Counted from the first letter of the stretch, positions 1 through 10,586 are shown. The stretch is DNA of 64,000 nucleotides from Trichomonas vaginalis G3 (GCF_026262505.1 NC_067208.1:16253962-16317961); one strand, 5' to 3'. Numbers and translations: made by a program. Notes: a model not told the origin generated them from the letters alone.

Positions 1-169
1 CAAAAACTATCCAACTGCTGACGATTTCCTATTATCTGATGTCAAGAAGAAATATAAAGAAACCTTCGGCATAGTTAAAATTTTTGATATCCTTCGTGAA
101 GAAATAGAAGCTACAAAACTGTTTAAAGTCATGAACCATCGCAACATATACCATGTAAAACGCTTGTAA
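1..169 (+). pseudogene. C-terminal part of a conserved Maverick protein
   Basis: The window opens inside a gene. The visible C-terminal part is nearly the same as the end of the 111-residue protein encoded on the minus strand at 40720-41055 in Polinton B, sharing KNYPTADDFLLSDVKKKYKE. Function is not recognised. In both elements it sits beside KilA-N genes and palindromic repeat boxes. Whether the copy is whole cannot be seen. Confidence 0.7.
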
Positions 170-208
170 ATAGTTTTCTTCGATGTTAGAAAAGTGGTTA
201 GAAAACGT

Positions 209-302
209 GTTAGATCTAACATGCTAACATAAACATTATTTTTTCTATCTTAAGGAAATTCACGAAAATTCATGAGTTTTGACATTTCCTTAAGATAGAA
301 AA
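209..302. promoter_or_regulatory. Palindrome and long hairpin between genes
   Basis: A 12-bp palindrome GTTAGATCTAAC lies at 209-220. It is followed by an 18-bp perfect inverted repeat (arms 241-258 and 285-302, loop 26 nt) built on TTTTCTATCTTAAGGAAA. The same boxes recur around 40080-40735 and 41700-42200 in Polinton B, always outside coding regions next to KilA-N-type genes. It could act as an operator, a transcript 3' end signal or both; this role is inference. Confidence 0.6.
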
Positions 303-355
303 ATAACGCTAATTTTTTTCTAAGAAAAATTTTTATCTTGTATGTAAAGACAGTA

Positions 356-925
356 ATGTCAAACATTGAGTTTGAAACAGTTAGAAAGATAGACAATGAC
401 ACCAAAGTGGTTAGAATAGGTGATTTAAACGTAAGATACTCAAAGAAATACAACAAATATTCTTTGTCAGACATTATAACACCATCTGGAAAGAAAACAA
501 ACGACTGGGTTAGAAATGCTTCAACTCAGAAAATTTTGACAAGAAATCCTGAGCTTATGATATCAGTAGCATTTCATGGAACAAGAGCATATCTTATAGA
601 CAAAAGTCTTATACCAATAGTTTTGTTATGGTTAGACCCAGTTGTTGGATATAACTTCATAACTTATGGTTCATTCGATACTGAACGTTGCAGTGAAGGC
701 TTACTTTACATCGTTCAGAAACCGAAGGACTTCAATACAAAGAGATATAAGATAGGAAGAACATATAATATAACTCAAAGATATGACAGTACAGTCAATA
801 GAGTCAAGGTTGTGTTCGTTAATGATATGAGAGCTGCAGAAACAGAACTACTTGAAAAGTTTGAAGTAGATGAGATAGATAAAGCTATAAAATTATTTGA
901 CGAAGTTGCTGAAAAATACATGTAA
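356..925 (+). CDS. KilA-N domain protein with T5orf172/GIY-YIG-like C-terminus
   Basis: About 189 residues. The N-terminal half reads as a KilA-N DNA-binding domain, with a conserved WVRNASTQKIL stretch and a later IPIVLLWLDPVVGYN segment. The C-terminal half, from GLLYIVQKPKDFNTKRYKIG, matches the T5orf172 fold, a GIY-YIG relative. KilA-N proteins of large DNA viruses and phages bind DNA, and T5orf172 partners may be nucleases. An upstream ATG at 338 is in frame, but the leader TATGTAAAGACAGTA is shared with the next gene and so is probably untranslated, favouring the ATG at 356. The gene looks whole. Confidence 0.75.
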   Translation: MSNIEFETVRKIDNDTKVVRIGDLNVRYSKKYNKYSLSDIITPSGKKTNDWVRNASTQKILTRNPELMISVAFHGTRAYLIDKSLIPIVLLWLDPVVGYNFITYGSFDTERCSEGLLYIVQKPKDFNTKRYKIGRTYNITQRYDSTVNRVKVVFVNDMRAAETELLEKFEVDEIDKAIKLFDEVAEKYM

Positions 926-1013
926 AGCGTTTATTTTTGGTCTTTTGTGAAAGTCAGAAAATAACGCTAATTTTATTTTTATTTATTTTTTTATTTTGTA
1001 TGTAAAGACAGTA

Positions 1014-1841
1014 ATGACAACATCAGAGAACACAACAACAGTTATAGTCCATGAAGCTATAAATGAAGAATACGAATACATACAGTATAACAAACAGTTA
1101 CGTCTCATTCGTTCAGTCAAAGATGACATGTACCAAATGCAAAGTATAATGAATGCTCTTCGTTCTACAAAGCAAGCATATCATTGGTTTGAAAACCAAC
1201 AGACAAAAGAACTTTTAGAAGAATTTCCTCATATGATTGCTTCCCTCGGAAAACCGAGAGAAGAGATTCCGTACGAAAATCGCAAGAATTTGGCACCTGG
1301 TTTGAAAGGTTATTATGTTCATAGACTTTTAGTAAACGCTGTAGCAATGTGGGCTTCACCTCGTTATGCTTGTTATATTTTCATGATGTTAGATGAACTA
1401 TATAAAGCAGAACGTGGAGAGATGGAAAAGAAACTTCAAGCAAAAGATGAAGTCATTGAATCCAAAGACAAAAGCATACAGAAAAGAATACCACGTTCAG
1501 TACCAAAAGGAAAGGAAAAAAGCTATAAGTATATGATTTACGCTGAAGAGATGGAGAAAGAAGAAGATAGAGATATGGTTATGTTGCATTTAGTGAGAAG
1601 AAACAACAAGAGCTTTTATGACCTCGCTAAAATATATAAATCTGACAGAAACTGGTTCTATCGTGAAAACTTACCGATTTCAATGACACCGAATGAGCAA
1701 ATAAAGGAAATTGTCAAAAGTACTCTTCCTCAAACACACTATGATATTAAAGGTTGTACAATTCTTACCTTCAAAGAAGACTTACCATTACTGAAGGAAA
1801 AAATAACAGAATATTTCGATAACTTCAAAGAGGAAGAATAA
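1014..1841 (+). CDS. KilA-N domain protein with charged C-terminal half
   Basis: About 275 residues. The N-terminal KilA-N-type part includes HWFENQQTKELLEEF and YYVHRLLVNAVAMWASPRYA. A lysine/glutamate-rich linker (about residues 130-165) leads to a second domain with YDLAKIYKSDRNWFYRENLP, in the style of C-terminal domains of poxvirus and iridovirus KilA-N proteins. It is a close paralogue of the minus-strand gene 38461-39267 in Polinton B, which starts MSTTENTTT; that comparison supports the second ATG as start. It looks whole and probably acts on DNA; the target is unknown. Confidence 0.75.
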   Translation: MTTSENTTTVIVHEAINEEYEYIQYNKQLRLIRSVKDDMYQMQSIMNALRSTKQAYHWFENQQTKELLEEFPHMIASLGKPREEIPYENRKNLAPGLKGYYVHRLLVNAVAMWASPRYACYIFMMLDELYKAERGEMEKKLQAKDEVIESKDKSIQKRIPRSVPKGKEKSYKYMIYAEEMEKEEDRDMVMLHLVRRNNKSFYDLAKIYKSDRNWFYRENLPISMTPNEQIKEIVKSTLPQTHYDIKGCTILTFKEDLPLLKEKITEYFDNFKEEE

Positions 1842-1895
1842 AAAAATCTAAGCTAATTTTATTTTTTTATAAAATTTTATCTCATATGAAAGAAC

Positions 1896-2111
1896 ATGAA
1901 TTTAGAATATTCGGAACTCATGACAGAAGAAGAGAACGAACAACATGTAAAAGATTATGCAAAATTTCTGAAGGTATATAAAGCATTTAAACAATATCTA
2001 AATGCTTCTAAAGATTATGCAAAATTTCTGAAGGTATATAAAGCTTATGAAAAAGCGTATGAAAAGTTTATACATTGGGGAATTGTTGTAAAATATCGAT
2101 ATGAAGACTAA
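1896..2111 (+). CDS. Small protein with an internal tandem duplication
   Basis: A 71-residue reading frame not recognised as any family. The stretch KDYAKFLKVYKA occurs twice, because 35 bp at 1950-1984 recur 60 bp later at 2010-2044. It is charged and probably helical. It follows the KilA-N gene by about 55 bp and has the T-rich upstream box common to genes of this element (AATTTTATCTC about 15 bp before the ATG). Function unknown. Confidence 0.45.
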   Translation: MNLEYSELMTEEENEQHVKDYAKFLKVYKAFKQYLNASKDYAKFLKVYKAYEKAYEKFIHWGIVVKYRYED

Positions 2112-2129
2112 CCAAAAATATATTTTTGT

Positions 2130-2602
2130 TCAAATAACGTCAGGGTCAATTTCTTCAACCATTTCACTTCCTTCGTCAATGTCAATTGAAGCTTCTTCAA
2201 CCTTTGGTAAGAATTTCTGTATAACATCTTTGTTCGTTATTGTCTTCAGAGATGAAGGATAATATTTCACATTTGTTTCACCCTTCTTATATTCTTTCTG
2301 TTCGGAAAGATTCATAGCAATACTGAAGAAGTCAATGTTAGAGTTCTTTATGACAGTATAATGAGTATCTTTGACATTCACGAAGAAACCCTTTTGTTTC
2401 AAAACTACTGCTAACTCTTGTGAAGTATAACGTTTGCGGTCAATGACATAGCTAATGGTCTGACATACTGACCAAACTTAGATTCTTTCACAAACTTCTT
2501 GTTAAAGATAACATTAACGTTTGAAGCACCATTGAACTCATTCTTGATGACAGTAGCGAGAGCATTGTATGAAAAGAACTTGCAATCTTGCATGTGTTTC
2601 AT
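2130..2602 (-). pseudogene. Small protein with acidic C-terminal tail, next to polymerase
   Basis: Fossil gene, about one break. The encoded sequence has an N-terminal part with MKHMQDCKFFSYNALATVI and an acidic C-terminal tail ending EEIDPDVI. A similar acidic ending (IDIDPEMF) occurs on the protein at 36616-37035 in Polinton B, which lies beside that element's helicase. The tails resemble those of viral single-stranded DNA-binding proteins; this is only a suggestion. It is transcribed divergently from the polymerase gene, with 90 bp between the starts. Confidence 0.5.
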
Positions 2603-2692
2603 TAAAATAAAAATATTAAATTATTTTGAAAAATAACTTAAAAAAATCTAATCTAATTTTTTCAAAAAATATTTTTTTATTTCCTACTAAAG

Positions 2693-5600
2693 ATGTATCG
2701 GAAGTTGTCTAAGTTAGAACACTCGGAAATAAAACAACTTCTTACAGAAGCTAACATAGATGTTGCAAAACATTACGCGACAAACAAAAAAGCACTCGCT
2801 GACATCCTCAATGACTATAATGGTGCAATAAGTTATGATAGAATTCATGAGTTCATAAAGCCGCAACGCGGCGAGGACGAAGTCCATGCAAGAACTTTTC
2901 CTTTAAATGACGTTGCTATTGACTTATATCATAGACGTTCAGTACCTCATGAAGTAAGAAGAGAAATGTTTGACATAACAAATGCAAACGTTGGTGAAAC
3001 AAGAAGAAGAGACGACACACTGAAACAACAGAGAAGAGAGATGTTTAAAAGTGCTATAGAACAAGTTCGCAAAGCTAACGATGTCATTCGTTCCATTGAC
3101 GACAAACCAAAAGAAGGTGAGAGATGGTTAAAGAAAGATGAAGAGAATAGGAAGAGAAATGTGAAGTCAGGCAATAGACTCATTGACTTTAACATCGAAG
3201 CTTTAGATGAACCAAACAGAGAATATTTACACAAACATTTCGGTAAGGTTTTCATGAGACTCTTAGAGAAGATTAAAATAAACTCACAACAGAGATGGAT
3301 GGTATGTTATAAACTTGGTGGAAAGTATGAATGTTCTACGTTAAACCTCAATAATATTGGAACATTACTACATCAGCTCTTGAAGGAGAACTTTATATCA
3401 GAGATAGAAGCAAATGCCGCAGGTATTGTTGAAATGCACTATGACTTCTTCTTGACAAACATAAAGAATCTTACTGAAATAAAGATGTATGATTTAACAG
3501 AATATGAAGGCTTAACGATGTCAGATGTAAAGAAAGGCAAACCAAAAAAGAGACCATATAGAGATGAAAGCACACTGACAAATGACCAGAAAGCCATTTT
3601 GGAAGCTCTTAAGCAAACAGGAAACCCAGCACTTATAGAAAGCTTTTGGAAAGATAATGGTGAAAAGAAGTTTTATAAGAAGAGAAGCGGTCAGTTCTGG
3701 AAGTATCTTTGCACATTACCTATAAATCTTGAACGCTACCAAATCTTCAATGAACTGAACAAAAGAACTGCAACACTTATGACAGAAGACAATTGTTTCG
3801 TTTATGCTTGCATTCAGGCTGGAGTAAATGAAGAAACTATTGACCACATGAGAGAAGTCATTCGTGTTAGAGACTTTCCTCAAAGTAAAGTACAAGAAAT
3901 TTCTGACGCAACAGGTATAGCATTTAATGTTACCATTGGTTACTTCAATGACTCAAGATATAATGAAATAAAGAGATACATACCAAAAGAATGTGAAACT
4001 GTTCGAACTATTGACCTACTTCTTGTTGAAGACCACTACATGCTAAACGAAAGACTTCCAATGACAACATACTTCGTCAGAAATTACAAAGAAATCTTGA
4101 AGGAGTGTGGTGGAATGAACATTGAGAAACAGATGAAAATATATACAAAGAGAGAGAACAAATATGTAGTTCGTTATGATAGAACTACACCGCTATGGGA
4201 TGTTATGAAAACATTGTGGGAGTGCAAATATTTCGAACCTATTTCTTATGGAGAACTTTTCACATATACGACTGACTTATATAAACAGAACCTTGCACCA
4301 TTTAAAGATTTGACATATGCTCCAAAGTATTGTGTACAACTGAAGAAGAAAGCAGAGTCAAAAGAAGTAAATAAAAATAAGTGCAAGTTCATTCCTGAGC
4401 ACGTTTTCTTTGCTGACTTTGAGTGTAGTACCGATGGCTTTCATAAAGCTTTTAACATATGTTACGACAGTGAAGATGGTTCAGTGAGTGAAAGCATTTG
4501 GGGTCAGAACTGTGCAACAGAATTTTTGGAACGACTTCCTGACAAGAGTTTAATATATTTCCATAACCTCAGCTATGATATAAACTTCATCTTAAGACAC
4601 ATGACAGAAGTGAAAGGAACTCCCATCATTAAAGGTTCACGAACAATGCAAATAACTGGCTTATATAAAGGAAGGGCAATTATTATAAAAGACTCTTACA
4701 GTGTTATAAATAAGAAGCTTAAACTATTTCCTGCTATGTTTAACTTACAAACAGGACCGAAAGAAGTATTTCCATATAACTACTACAGCAGTACTTTGTT
4801 AGCAAATGACAACAGAACTGGTGTCATTTCTGAAGCATGTAAGTTTATCCAGGATGCAGATACATTTATGAAAAACATAGATTCCATCAAAGGTTGCAGA
4901 ATAGATGAAAACCACTTCGACTTAGAAAAATATAGCACATTTTATTGCAAACAAGATGTAAGAATTTTAAGAGAAGGTTTTGTAAAGTTCCGCAATGACT
5001 TATTGAAAGAGTTTGATTTAAACGTTTATGACTACGTTAGTATTTGTTCATTGCTAACAAATTATTTGAGAACAGAGTGTACTTCCCGAATGGAAATTTA
5101 TGACCTCTCAAATAAACCAAGAGAATTTATTTCGAGATGCATTCAAGGTGGAAGATGTATGTTGTCAGATAACATGAAACAAAAGAGCGAAAAGAAACTC
5201 ATTGCTGACTTCGACGCTGTTTCATTATATCCATCAGCTATAGCAAGACTTTATACTTTAGAAGGAATTCCAAAGGTTATGAAGGATGAGATGTAAGCAC
5301 AGAGTATCTCATGAGACATTTATTCGATGACGACCAAAAGGAACCCATTGGTGAAAAGTTTATGTCTGGCTTCTTTGTTCTCATTAAGATAACAGAGATT
5401 GGAATACATAGACACTTTCCTTTAATAGTTTGTGACCCTGAACTAAATCCAGAACTTAACGTTCCCAGAAGTTCAAACACTTGCTGTTTAATGTATGTTG
5501 ACCATATAACATTACAAGACCTCATAAAATATCAAGGTGTCAAATGTGAAGTGTTGCAAGGATACTATTACGATGGAAACAGAGATATTAGAATAAGAGA

Positions 5601-6467
5601 TGAAGTAAAGAAGTTGTTTGAGTTAAGGTTAAAGTATAAGAAAGAAGGAAATCCTTTGCAAGAAAATATAAAGCTCATTCTGAACAGTATTTATGGCAAA
5701 ACTATTCTATCTCCTATTGAGTCAAAAATAACCATAGTAGATGACAAAGATGCTATAAGATATGCCATCAGAAACTACAACCATATAGTGAAGTTCGAAG
5801 GTTTGGATGGTTCAGATAAAACTATTTTCAAGCTAACGAAAAGCATTTGCAGACACTTTAACTTCTGTCCACTTGGTGTAATATTCTATCAATGTCGAAG
5901 AGAATAATGTGTGAAGTATTCTGTACTGCTGAAGACTTAGGAATGGACATCTTTTATAGCGATACGGACAGTATGCATCTCTACAATGAAGATATCCCTC
6001 GTTTAGCTGAAGAGTTTGAGAAACGTTATGGAAGAGTTCTCATTGGTAAAAACCTTGGTCAGTTTCATAGTGACTTCGCAGAAATAACACCTGGAAAACA
6101 AAGTTTAGCATACAAGTCAATATTTTGTGGAAAGAAGACCTACATAGACTTACTCACTAACGATTTAAATGAAGTTGCATTTCACTGCAGAATGAAAGGC
6201 GTGAAGCAAGATGTTATTGCTTTAACCGCTAATGAAATGTTTCCTGACTCTGTTCAGTGTTTCTATGATGAAGATAAAGGTTTAATGGTTCCGCAAGGAA
6301 AATTTGACAAAGACTCTGAGTTCAGTGTTATGAAGTTATATAAAGCACTTTATGACGGTCAAGAGATTGGATTTGACTTATGTAAGTCTTCTAGTCCTTG
6401 CTTTGCTGAAAAGTTTAACTTCTCAATAACGACTAAAACAAGCTTTATTCGTAAGTTGAAGTTCTGA
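2693..6467 (+). pseudogene. Protein-primed family B DNA polymerase (pPolB)
   Basis: The hallmark Polinton replication gene, about 1,250 codons long. It is broken, with about two breaks. The motif set for a proofreading polymerase is visible in order: Exo I FADFECSTDGF, Exo II FHNLSYDINFIL, Exo III YCKQDVRIL, then polymerase motif A DFDAVSLYPSAI, motif B LILNSIYGKT, motif C FYSDTDSM and a KxY-type segment near AYKSIFCGKKTY. The long N-terminal region of about 500 residues before the exonuclease would hold the terminal-protein-like part. Polintons are thought to replicate by protein priming from their terminal repeats. The gene starts 90 bp from a divergent small gene. Confidence 0.93.
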
Positions 6468-6556
6468 GGTCATTTATTTTTGTCAGCAATGAGGTCATGA
6501 ATGAGGTCATGAATGAGGTCATTTATTTTTGTCAGAAATGAGGTCATTCGTGATAA
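6468..6556. repeat. Short direct repeats after the polymerase gene
   Basis: The unit GAGGTCATTTATTTTTGTCA and shorter versions of ATGAGGTCATGA are repeated about six times between the convergent polymerase and minor capsid genes. The copies are imperfect. They could mark the 3' end region of both transcripts; no function can be shown. Confidence 0.6.
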
Positions 6557-6576
6557 AAATAAAGCTAGCGTAGATT

Positions 6577-7434
6577 TTACAATACTGCGATGGTAGAGTT
6601 TAAGAGTTGTGCTTCAATGTAGAGACAGTCCTTATGGTCTGGAGGTAAGAACACTGGGCAGTTATGGTCATGAGTGGAGAACATGTCTATCCAAAACTCA
6701 CGATTGAAGCCAGTTAATTTATAGTATTTAGGGTTAGGAAGTGGTGAAGTTCTTGTATGACCAATGAACTCATTTTCAACTCCCTTACTTAAGTTTGAAT
6801 ATAATATAGCTTGCTTTCTATCCCAAATGCCAGGTGTTACAATCTTTGAAAATTCATTTTTCCTCGGAAGCATTGCATCATAATTGAAAACATTCTTGAA
6901 ATCATCACTTGGTTCAGAGATTTGAAATCTTATACGTAATGGATTTTCTTTCTCTTTAGCTACTTCATTGAATGGTGAATATATAACAAACTGACAGTCA
7001 TGTGTTCCATCTTCATTTTCATTAAATTCATAATGAAAGTCTATAAGTTGTGGCTGACTACCTTCTTCTTTCAGTTGTGCAAAAAACTCACGTAAAGGCT
7101 GTAAAGTTTGTACTTCAATGTTGAACTTTTTCTCGAACATTTCATTGAAGGAAATCATACATTCTTGTAAAGTTGTATCGTCTTTAAAGTATTTGTATAT
7201 GTGAATGTTTTGGACACTTAAAGACTGTTCGTCATTTTCTATCTCGACTTGAAGTATAAAGTCAACTTTCCTAAATGCACGTGTTATATACATAGATGTT
7301 ATGCCAATGTACTTCTCTTCATTTATGTTCACAATCCAGTCTGTTGGAAACTTAAACGTTACTCTGTTCCCCTTTATTTTGACGTCAGGGTTTTCACTAC
7401 TGAACGCAACAGATAAAGGTATTTGTCTATACAT
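6577..7434 (-). CDS. Penton-like minor capsid protein (probable)
   Basis: A 285-residue reading frame that looks whole. It is mostly beta-strand in character, with an NEEKYIGITSMYITRAFRK segment near the N-terminus and a C-terminal stretch ILYSNLSKGVENEFIGHT. The latter lines up by eye with the VHASFSGAQNSFLCLANDF part of the penton-like gene at 11346-12193. Polinton minor capsid proteins form the pentons at the capsid vertices. The start follows a TTTTTATCCGA box by 9 bp. Its position upstream of the capsid gene fits a structural role. The family call is by pattern only. Confidence 0.6.
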   Translation of the reverse strand: MYRQIPLSVAFSSENPDVKIKGNRVTFKFPTDWIVNINEEKYIGITSMYITRAFRKVDFILQVEIENDEQSLSVQNIHIYKYFKDDTTLQECMISFNEMFEKKFNIEVQTLQPLREFFAQLKEEGSQPQLIDFHYEFNENEDGTHDCQFVIYSPFNEVAKEKENPLRIRFQISEPSDDFKNVFNYDAMLPRKNEFSKIVTPGIWDRKQAILYSNLSKGVENEFIGHTRTSPLPNPKYYKLTGFNREFWIDMFSTHDHNCPVFLPPDHKDCLYIEAQLLNSTIAVL

Positions 7435-7458
7435 TTAATTCGGATAAAAATAAACCAT

Positions 7459-7719
7459 TTACTCTTTCTTTGCTTCAGCTTCTTTAGCTTTTGCTTCAGC
7501 TTCTTCTCTAGCTTTCTTCGCCAGCAAACGTGGGTTCTTTTGTCTTCCAGCAGCTAATGCAGCAAGTTGTTTTTCACTAAGTTTTCTCTTTGGTCTCTCT
7601 GGCTTTTGTTCTTGTTTTTGTTCCTTCAGTTCGGATAAAATTTGCTCGCGAATTTCTTTCTTCAATGCTTCAACATCTATGACCCCTTGGGTCTTGTCCA
7701 TATGACTTGTCTGAGTCAT
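7459..7719 (-). CDS. Small highly charged helical protein
   Basis: An 86-residue protein rich in Lys, Glu, Gln and Ala, predicted to be mostly helix. It has a basic central segment (PERPKRKLSEKQ) and an alternating K/E/A tail. It lies between the penton-like gene and the divergent start of the 142-residue gene, 45 bp away. Charged helical proteins of this size are common virion core or scaffold proteins, but no family is recognised here. Confidence 0.5.
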   Translation of the reverse strand: MTQTSHMDKTQGVIDVEALKKEIREQILSELKEQKQEQKPERPKRKLSEKQLAALAAGRQKNPRLLAKKAREEAEAKAKEAEAKKE

Positions 7720-7764
7720 TTGACTGCAGATAAAAAATAAAATTAAAACTTTAACCGATGTAAA

Positions 7765-8193
7765 ATGAGCTTGTCAAAATCAGAGCGAGAGTCTATTATA
7801 TTAAATGACGCAAGAGGAATACAACATCCTTTCTATTATGTAAGTCAGAGTAAAGATGGTAAAATATACGTAAGAAAAAGAAAGGTTCCATTAGCGAATG
7901 CAGAGAGCGACAACATTAAGGTGTATGGCACCGAGGGCGAAGCCCATATAAAACCTTCTATTCAAACTGAAAAGTCAATAGAACAAGAAGAAAAGAAGCC
8001 AGATGTTCTTTCAATAACGAACCAAGAGCTTATTGCAAAGTTCGTGAATTTCATTGAAAAGCAAACCGAGTCAAAGAACCCTGACCCACCAGTGAAAGAA
8101 GTTGAGACAAAAGAGAATGTACAGTTCATTGAAAATGTCAAGAAACAACTTCCACCACGAATGCCAAGAAGAAGAGTGAGAATAATGAAGTAA
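7765..8193 (+). CDS. Small conserved element protein (KDGxxxxRKR type)
   Basis: A 142-residue protein. Its N-terminal part, SERESIILNDARG followed by FYYVSQSKDGKIYVRKRK, lines up with EEKNSIIESARSG...YKVTFHKNGTASISKRN in Polinton B (45755-46338) and more loosely with GFYIHTMKDGRVQFRK at 10329-10574. The rest is low-complexity and charged, ending in a basic tail (PRMPRRRVRIMK) that could bind nucleic acid. It lies 27 bp upstream of the capsid gene. This seems to be a shared Maverick family of unknown function, perhaps a virion protein. Confidence 0.55.
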   Translation: MSLSKSERESIILNDARGIQHPFYYVSQSKDGKIYVRKRKVPLANAESDNIKVYGTEGEAHIKPSIQTEKSIEQEEKKPDVLSITNQELIAKFVNFIEKQTESKNPDPPVKEVETKENVQFIENVKKQLPPRMPRRRVRIMK

Positions 8194-8220
8194 ATAGATA
8201 TTTTTATCCGAAGTAAATAC

Positions 8221-9768
8221 ATGCAGAACGAACAGTTAAACGAATTTACTCCAGCAGAGCATATTCATCAGATTCGCTCATATTTCGATATCATAGACAA
8301 TGCAGTTCAAATTGGTGACACTAATAGAAAATATTCTGACGCAAAGATTCCATCACAACCTGGAACTGCTAAAGATAACACATGGGTAACATTCAATCTC
8401 TCACCTCCTGGTGAAAATATGTTGGACCTTTACAATACATTCATTACGTATAAAATGGAAGGTCAATTTATTGCAGATAAAGAAATTGGTTCAGGTTCCA
8501 ATAAAACAAACCCACCAGGATTTTGGATTGGTTTCGATGACGCTTTCTATGCAGTTGCTGGATATCAAATCCTTGCAAATGGTCGTATCGTATATTCTCA
8601 AGACAACGCACGAGAAGAAGCATATATAACTTCAAACTCACAAACTACCGAACAAATAAAGAAAGTAGATGTTTTCTCAAAGACTCGACATGAAGATGTA
8701 TGGAGTCATTCGGGAACATGCAGAACAGGACAAATTGTTAGTGGTCCAATTACAGCAGGAAAATCATTTGATTTTAAGCTTCGTTTAAGAATTCCTGTTA
8801 GAAAGTTTTTACCATTAGAAGCTATAAGATTTATTCCTGCATTTGCTGGTAACATTCAGCTTAAAGTAAAGTTCAGTAGCGACGCATTACAATGCACATC
8901 TATATCTGTAAATGATATCATTGCTTTCAATCCAACTCTTAAAGTTGCATTTGCTTCAGATTCAAATCCACCGACAAATAAATTTGTTCCATGGAATGAA
9001 CCATTCACTATGATAACGAAGGCAATAGAAGCTAGTGGAACAGTTACTATTACAACTGTAACCCAGCAACTATTTCGAACAAAGATGGATTTTAATGAAT
9101 GTTTCATTCATCCAAAGTCATTCTCTTTAGACCCTAACATTTATACAGAACTTGTAGAACATTATACAAACGAGGCTTTATGTTTTCCTGTTAAAGTTAT
9201 GGATTGGATTCCTATGGACGGTTCATTCTCAAAGAATACAGATAGTTCAAGTGCAACATTTACAGCAGCTTATACGCCTATTAATGTTAAAAGTATTTGG
9301 GCACTATTTAGAAAGAAAGACAACTATTATGTTAATTTTGAGAACCCTAAGTTTAAATATCTTCAGCTTTCCATGGGAGCTTATGGAAATATGCCTGCAG
9401 AACCTGAAAAATCATATGGACCTGTATTTTATGAAATGGTTGCGAACGCTTGCAATACAAACAATGATATGATTGGATTTAATGAAGATGTTATGAGGTC
9501 ATTGGTGGATGATGGTAGTGTGGAACATAAATGGGATAGCTATGACAACACACATTTCTTATGTGGTTTTCCAACAGAAGTGGACTTTTGCTTCCAGCAA
9601 GGTCAAACATCTACTGCTCCAATAACATACAAATTGTCTGTTAAAGGACCTATTGAACTAGCAACTGAAAACGTACCAAAGCCACTTATTGGATTTATGA
9701 GGGATTGTTGCTTTGCATTCAGTAAGACAGTCAGGCATACCAATAATAAGATTGACACTATAACTTAG
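8221..9768 (+). CDS. Major capsid protein, double jelly-roll
   Basis: A 515-residue uninterrupted gene. It shows the pattern of a Polinton double jelly-roll capsid: an N-terminal first barrel with GFWIGFDDAFYAVAGYQILA and FDFKLRLRIPVRKFLPLEAI, then a second beta-rich half with SIWALFRKKDNYY. The same landmarks appear in Polinton B (31989-33555; for example LKLRVPLSSFLIFRFLRYLP and FVLFRRNYK). The product would form the trimeric hexon-like capsomers of an icosahedral particle. The start is set by a TTTTTATCCGA box about 15 bp upstream. This is the best-preserved structural gene of Polinton A. Confidence 0.88.
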   Translation: MQNEQLNEFTPAEHIHQIRSYFDIIDNAVQIGDTNRKYSDAKIPSQPGTAKDNTWVTFNLSPPGENMLDLYNTFITYKMEGQFIADKEIGSGSNKTNPPGFWIGFDDAFYAVAGYQILANGRIVYSQDNAREEAYITSNSQTTEQIKKVDVFSKTRHEDVWSHSGTCRTGQIVSGPITAGKSFDFKLRLRIPVRKFLPLEAIRFIPAFAGNIQLKVKFSSDALQCTSISVNDIIAFNPTLKVAFASDSNPPTNKFVPWNEPFTMITKAIEASGTVTITTVTQQLFRTKMDFNECFIHPKSFSLDPNIYTELVEHYTNEALCFPVKVMDWIPMDGSFSKNTDSSSATFTAAYTPINVKSIWALFRKKDNYYVNFENPKFKYLQLSMGAYGNMPAEPEKSYGPVFYEMVANACNTNNDMIGFNEDVMRSLVDDGSVEHKWDSYDNTHFLCGFPTEVDFCFQQGQTSTAPITYKLSVKGPIELATENVPKPLIGFMRDCCFAFSKTVRHTNNKIDTIT

Positions 9769-9821
9769 CAACTGACGACAGTGAGGAATAAAGGATGAAC
9801 GTTTATTTTTAAAGCTTATAA

Positions 9822-10280
9822 ATGAGTTCTTCATCAAGCTCTCGTGAACCTTCACCATCTATGAAACAAACTTTACCAAACGATTATGGAGCACCTATTG
9901 AATATTTCTTACGAGCTGCACAATGGCAAAGAGCAGTCTCACCAAGGTTAGGTGTTCCACCAGCTCCTGTCAAAAATAGCATTTGGTCAAGTCCTTATAT
10001 AAAATATGGTCTCCCACTAGGTTTGCTAGCTACAGCAGGAGCAGTAATGATGTTGAAAAGAAATAAAGCAAATGTTGTAAATAATACTGAAGTAGCTGAA
10101 GTTAAACAAACTCCGACACCATCGCCAAAACCAACGCCTTCACAAACAACACCTTCAATGACTCCTGAACCTATGGAATTACAAACTCCTGTTCAAAAGT
10201 CAACTCCAAAACCGACTCCAACATTTAAACCAGAACCTACTCCTCAAATAAATCGTAAAACTCCTGCGTTTCCTTACTGA
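9822..10280 (+). CDS. Membrane-anchored proline-rich protein
   Basis: A 152-residue protein with one likely membrane helix (YGLPLGLLATAGAVMML, about residues 67-83). It is followed by a Pro/Thr-rich C-terminal half with many PTP repeats. The N-terminus is serine-rich without a clear signal peptide. It lies directly downstream of the capsid gene, in the same direction. Single-span proteins in this position could be inner-membrane or penetration factors of the particle, but no family is recognised. Confidence 0.55.
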   Translation: MSSSSSSREPSPSMKQTLPNDYGAPIEYFLRAAQWQRAVSPRLGVPPAPVKNSIWSSPYIKYGLPLGLLATAGAVMMLKRNKANVVNNTEVAEVKQTPTPSPKPTPSQTTPSMTPEPMELQTPVQKSTPKPTPTFKPEPTPQINRKTPAFPY

Positions 10281-10328
10281 AAAAATAACGTTATTTTTAT
10301 TTAATATTAAAATTTTTATTTGATTGAA

Positions 10329-10574
10329 ATGACGACTAAAGTCACTGAAGCAATGAAACAAAAGTTTTTGGTAGAATACATTAAATCAGGAATTATTCCA
10401 GAAGGTTTTTACATTCATACTATGAAGGATGGTAGAGTTCAGTTTAGAAAGATAAAGCAACCATTAGATAAAGAAGGAATTTTGAGAAAGATTAAACTTC
10501 ATGAGGACAACATTGCTGAACTTAAGAAGAAGTTAGAAGAGTTGGAGAAAGACGAAGTGAGAATAAAGCAATGA
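10329..10574 (+). CDS. Small coiled-coil protein
   Basis: An 81-residue protein starting at the ATG (MTTKVTEAMKQ). Its middle, GFYIHTMKDGRVQFRK, resembles the KDG motif of the gene at 7765-8193. The C-terminal half (IKLHEDNIAELKKKLEELEK) is a clear coiled coil. The same layout, a basic core then a coiled coil, occurs at 54072-54440 in Polinton C. Function unknown. Confidence 0.5.
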   Translation: MTTKVTEAMKQKFLVEYIKSGIIPEGFYIHTMKDGRVQFRKIKQPLDKEGILRKIKLHEDNIAELKKKLEELEKDEVRIKQ

Positions 10575-10586
10575 ATTCAACAGGGT

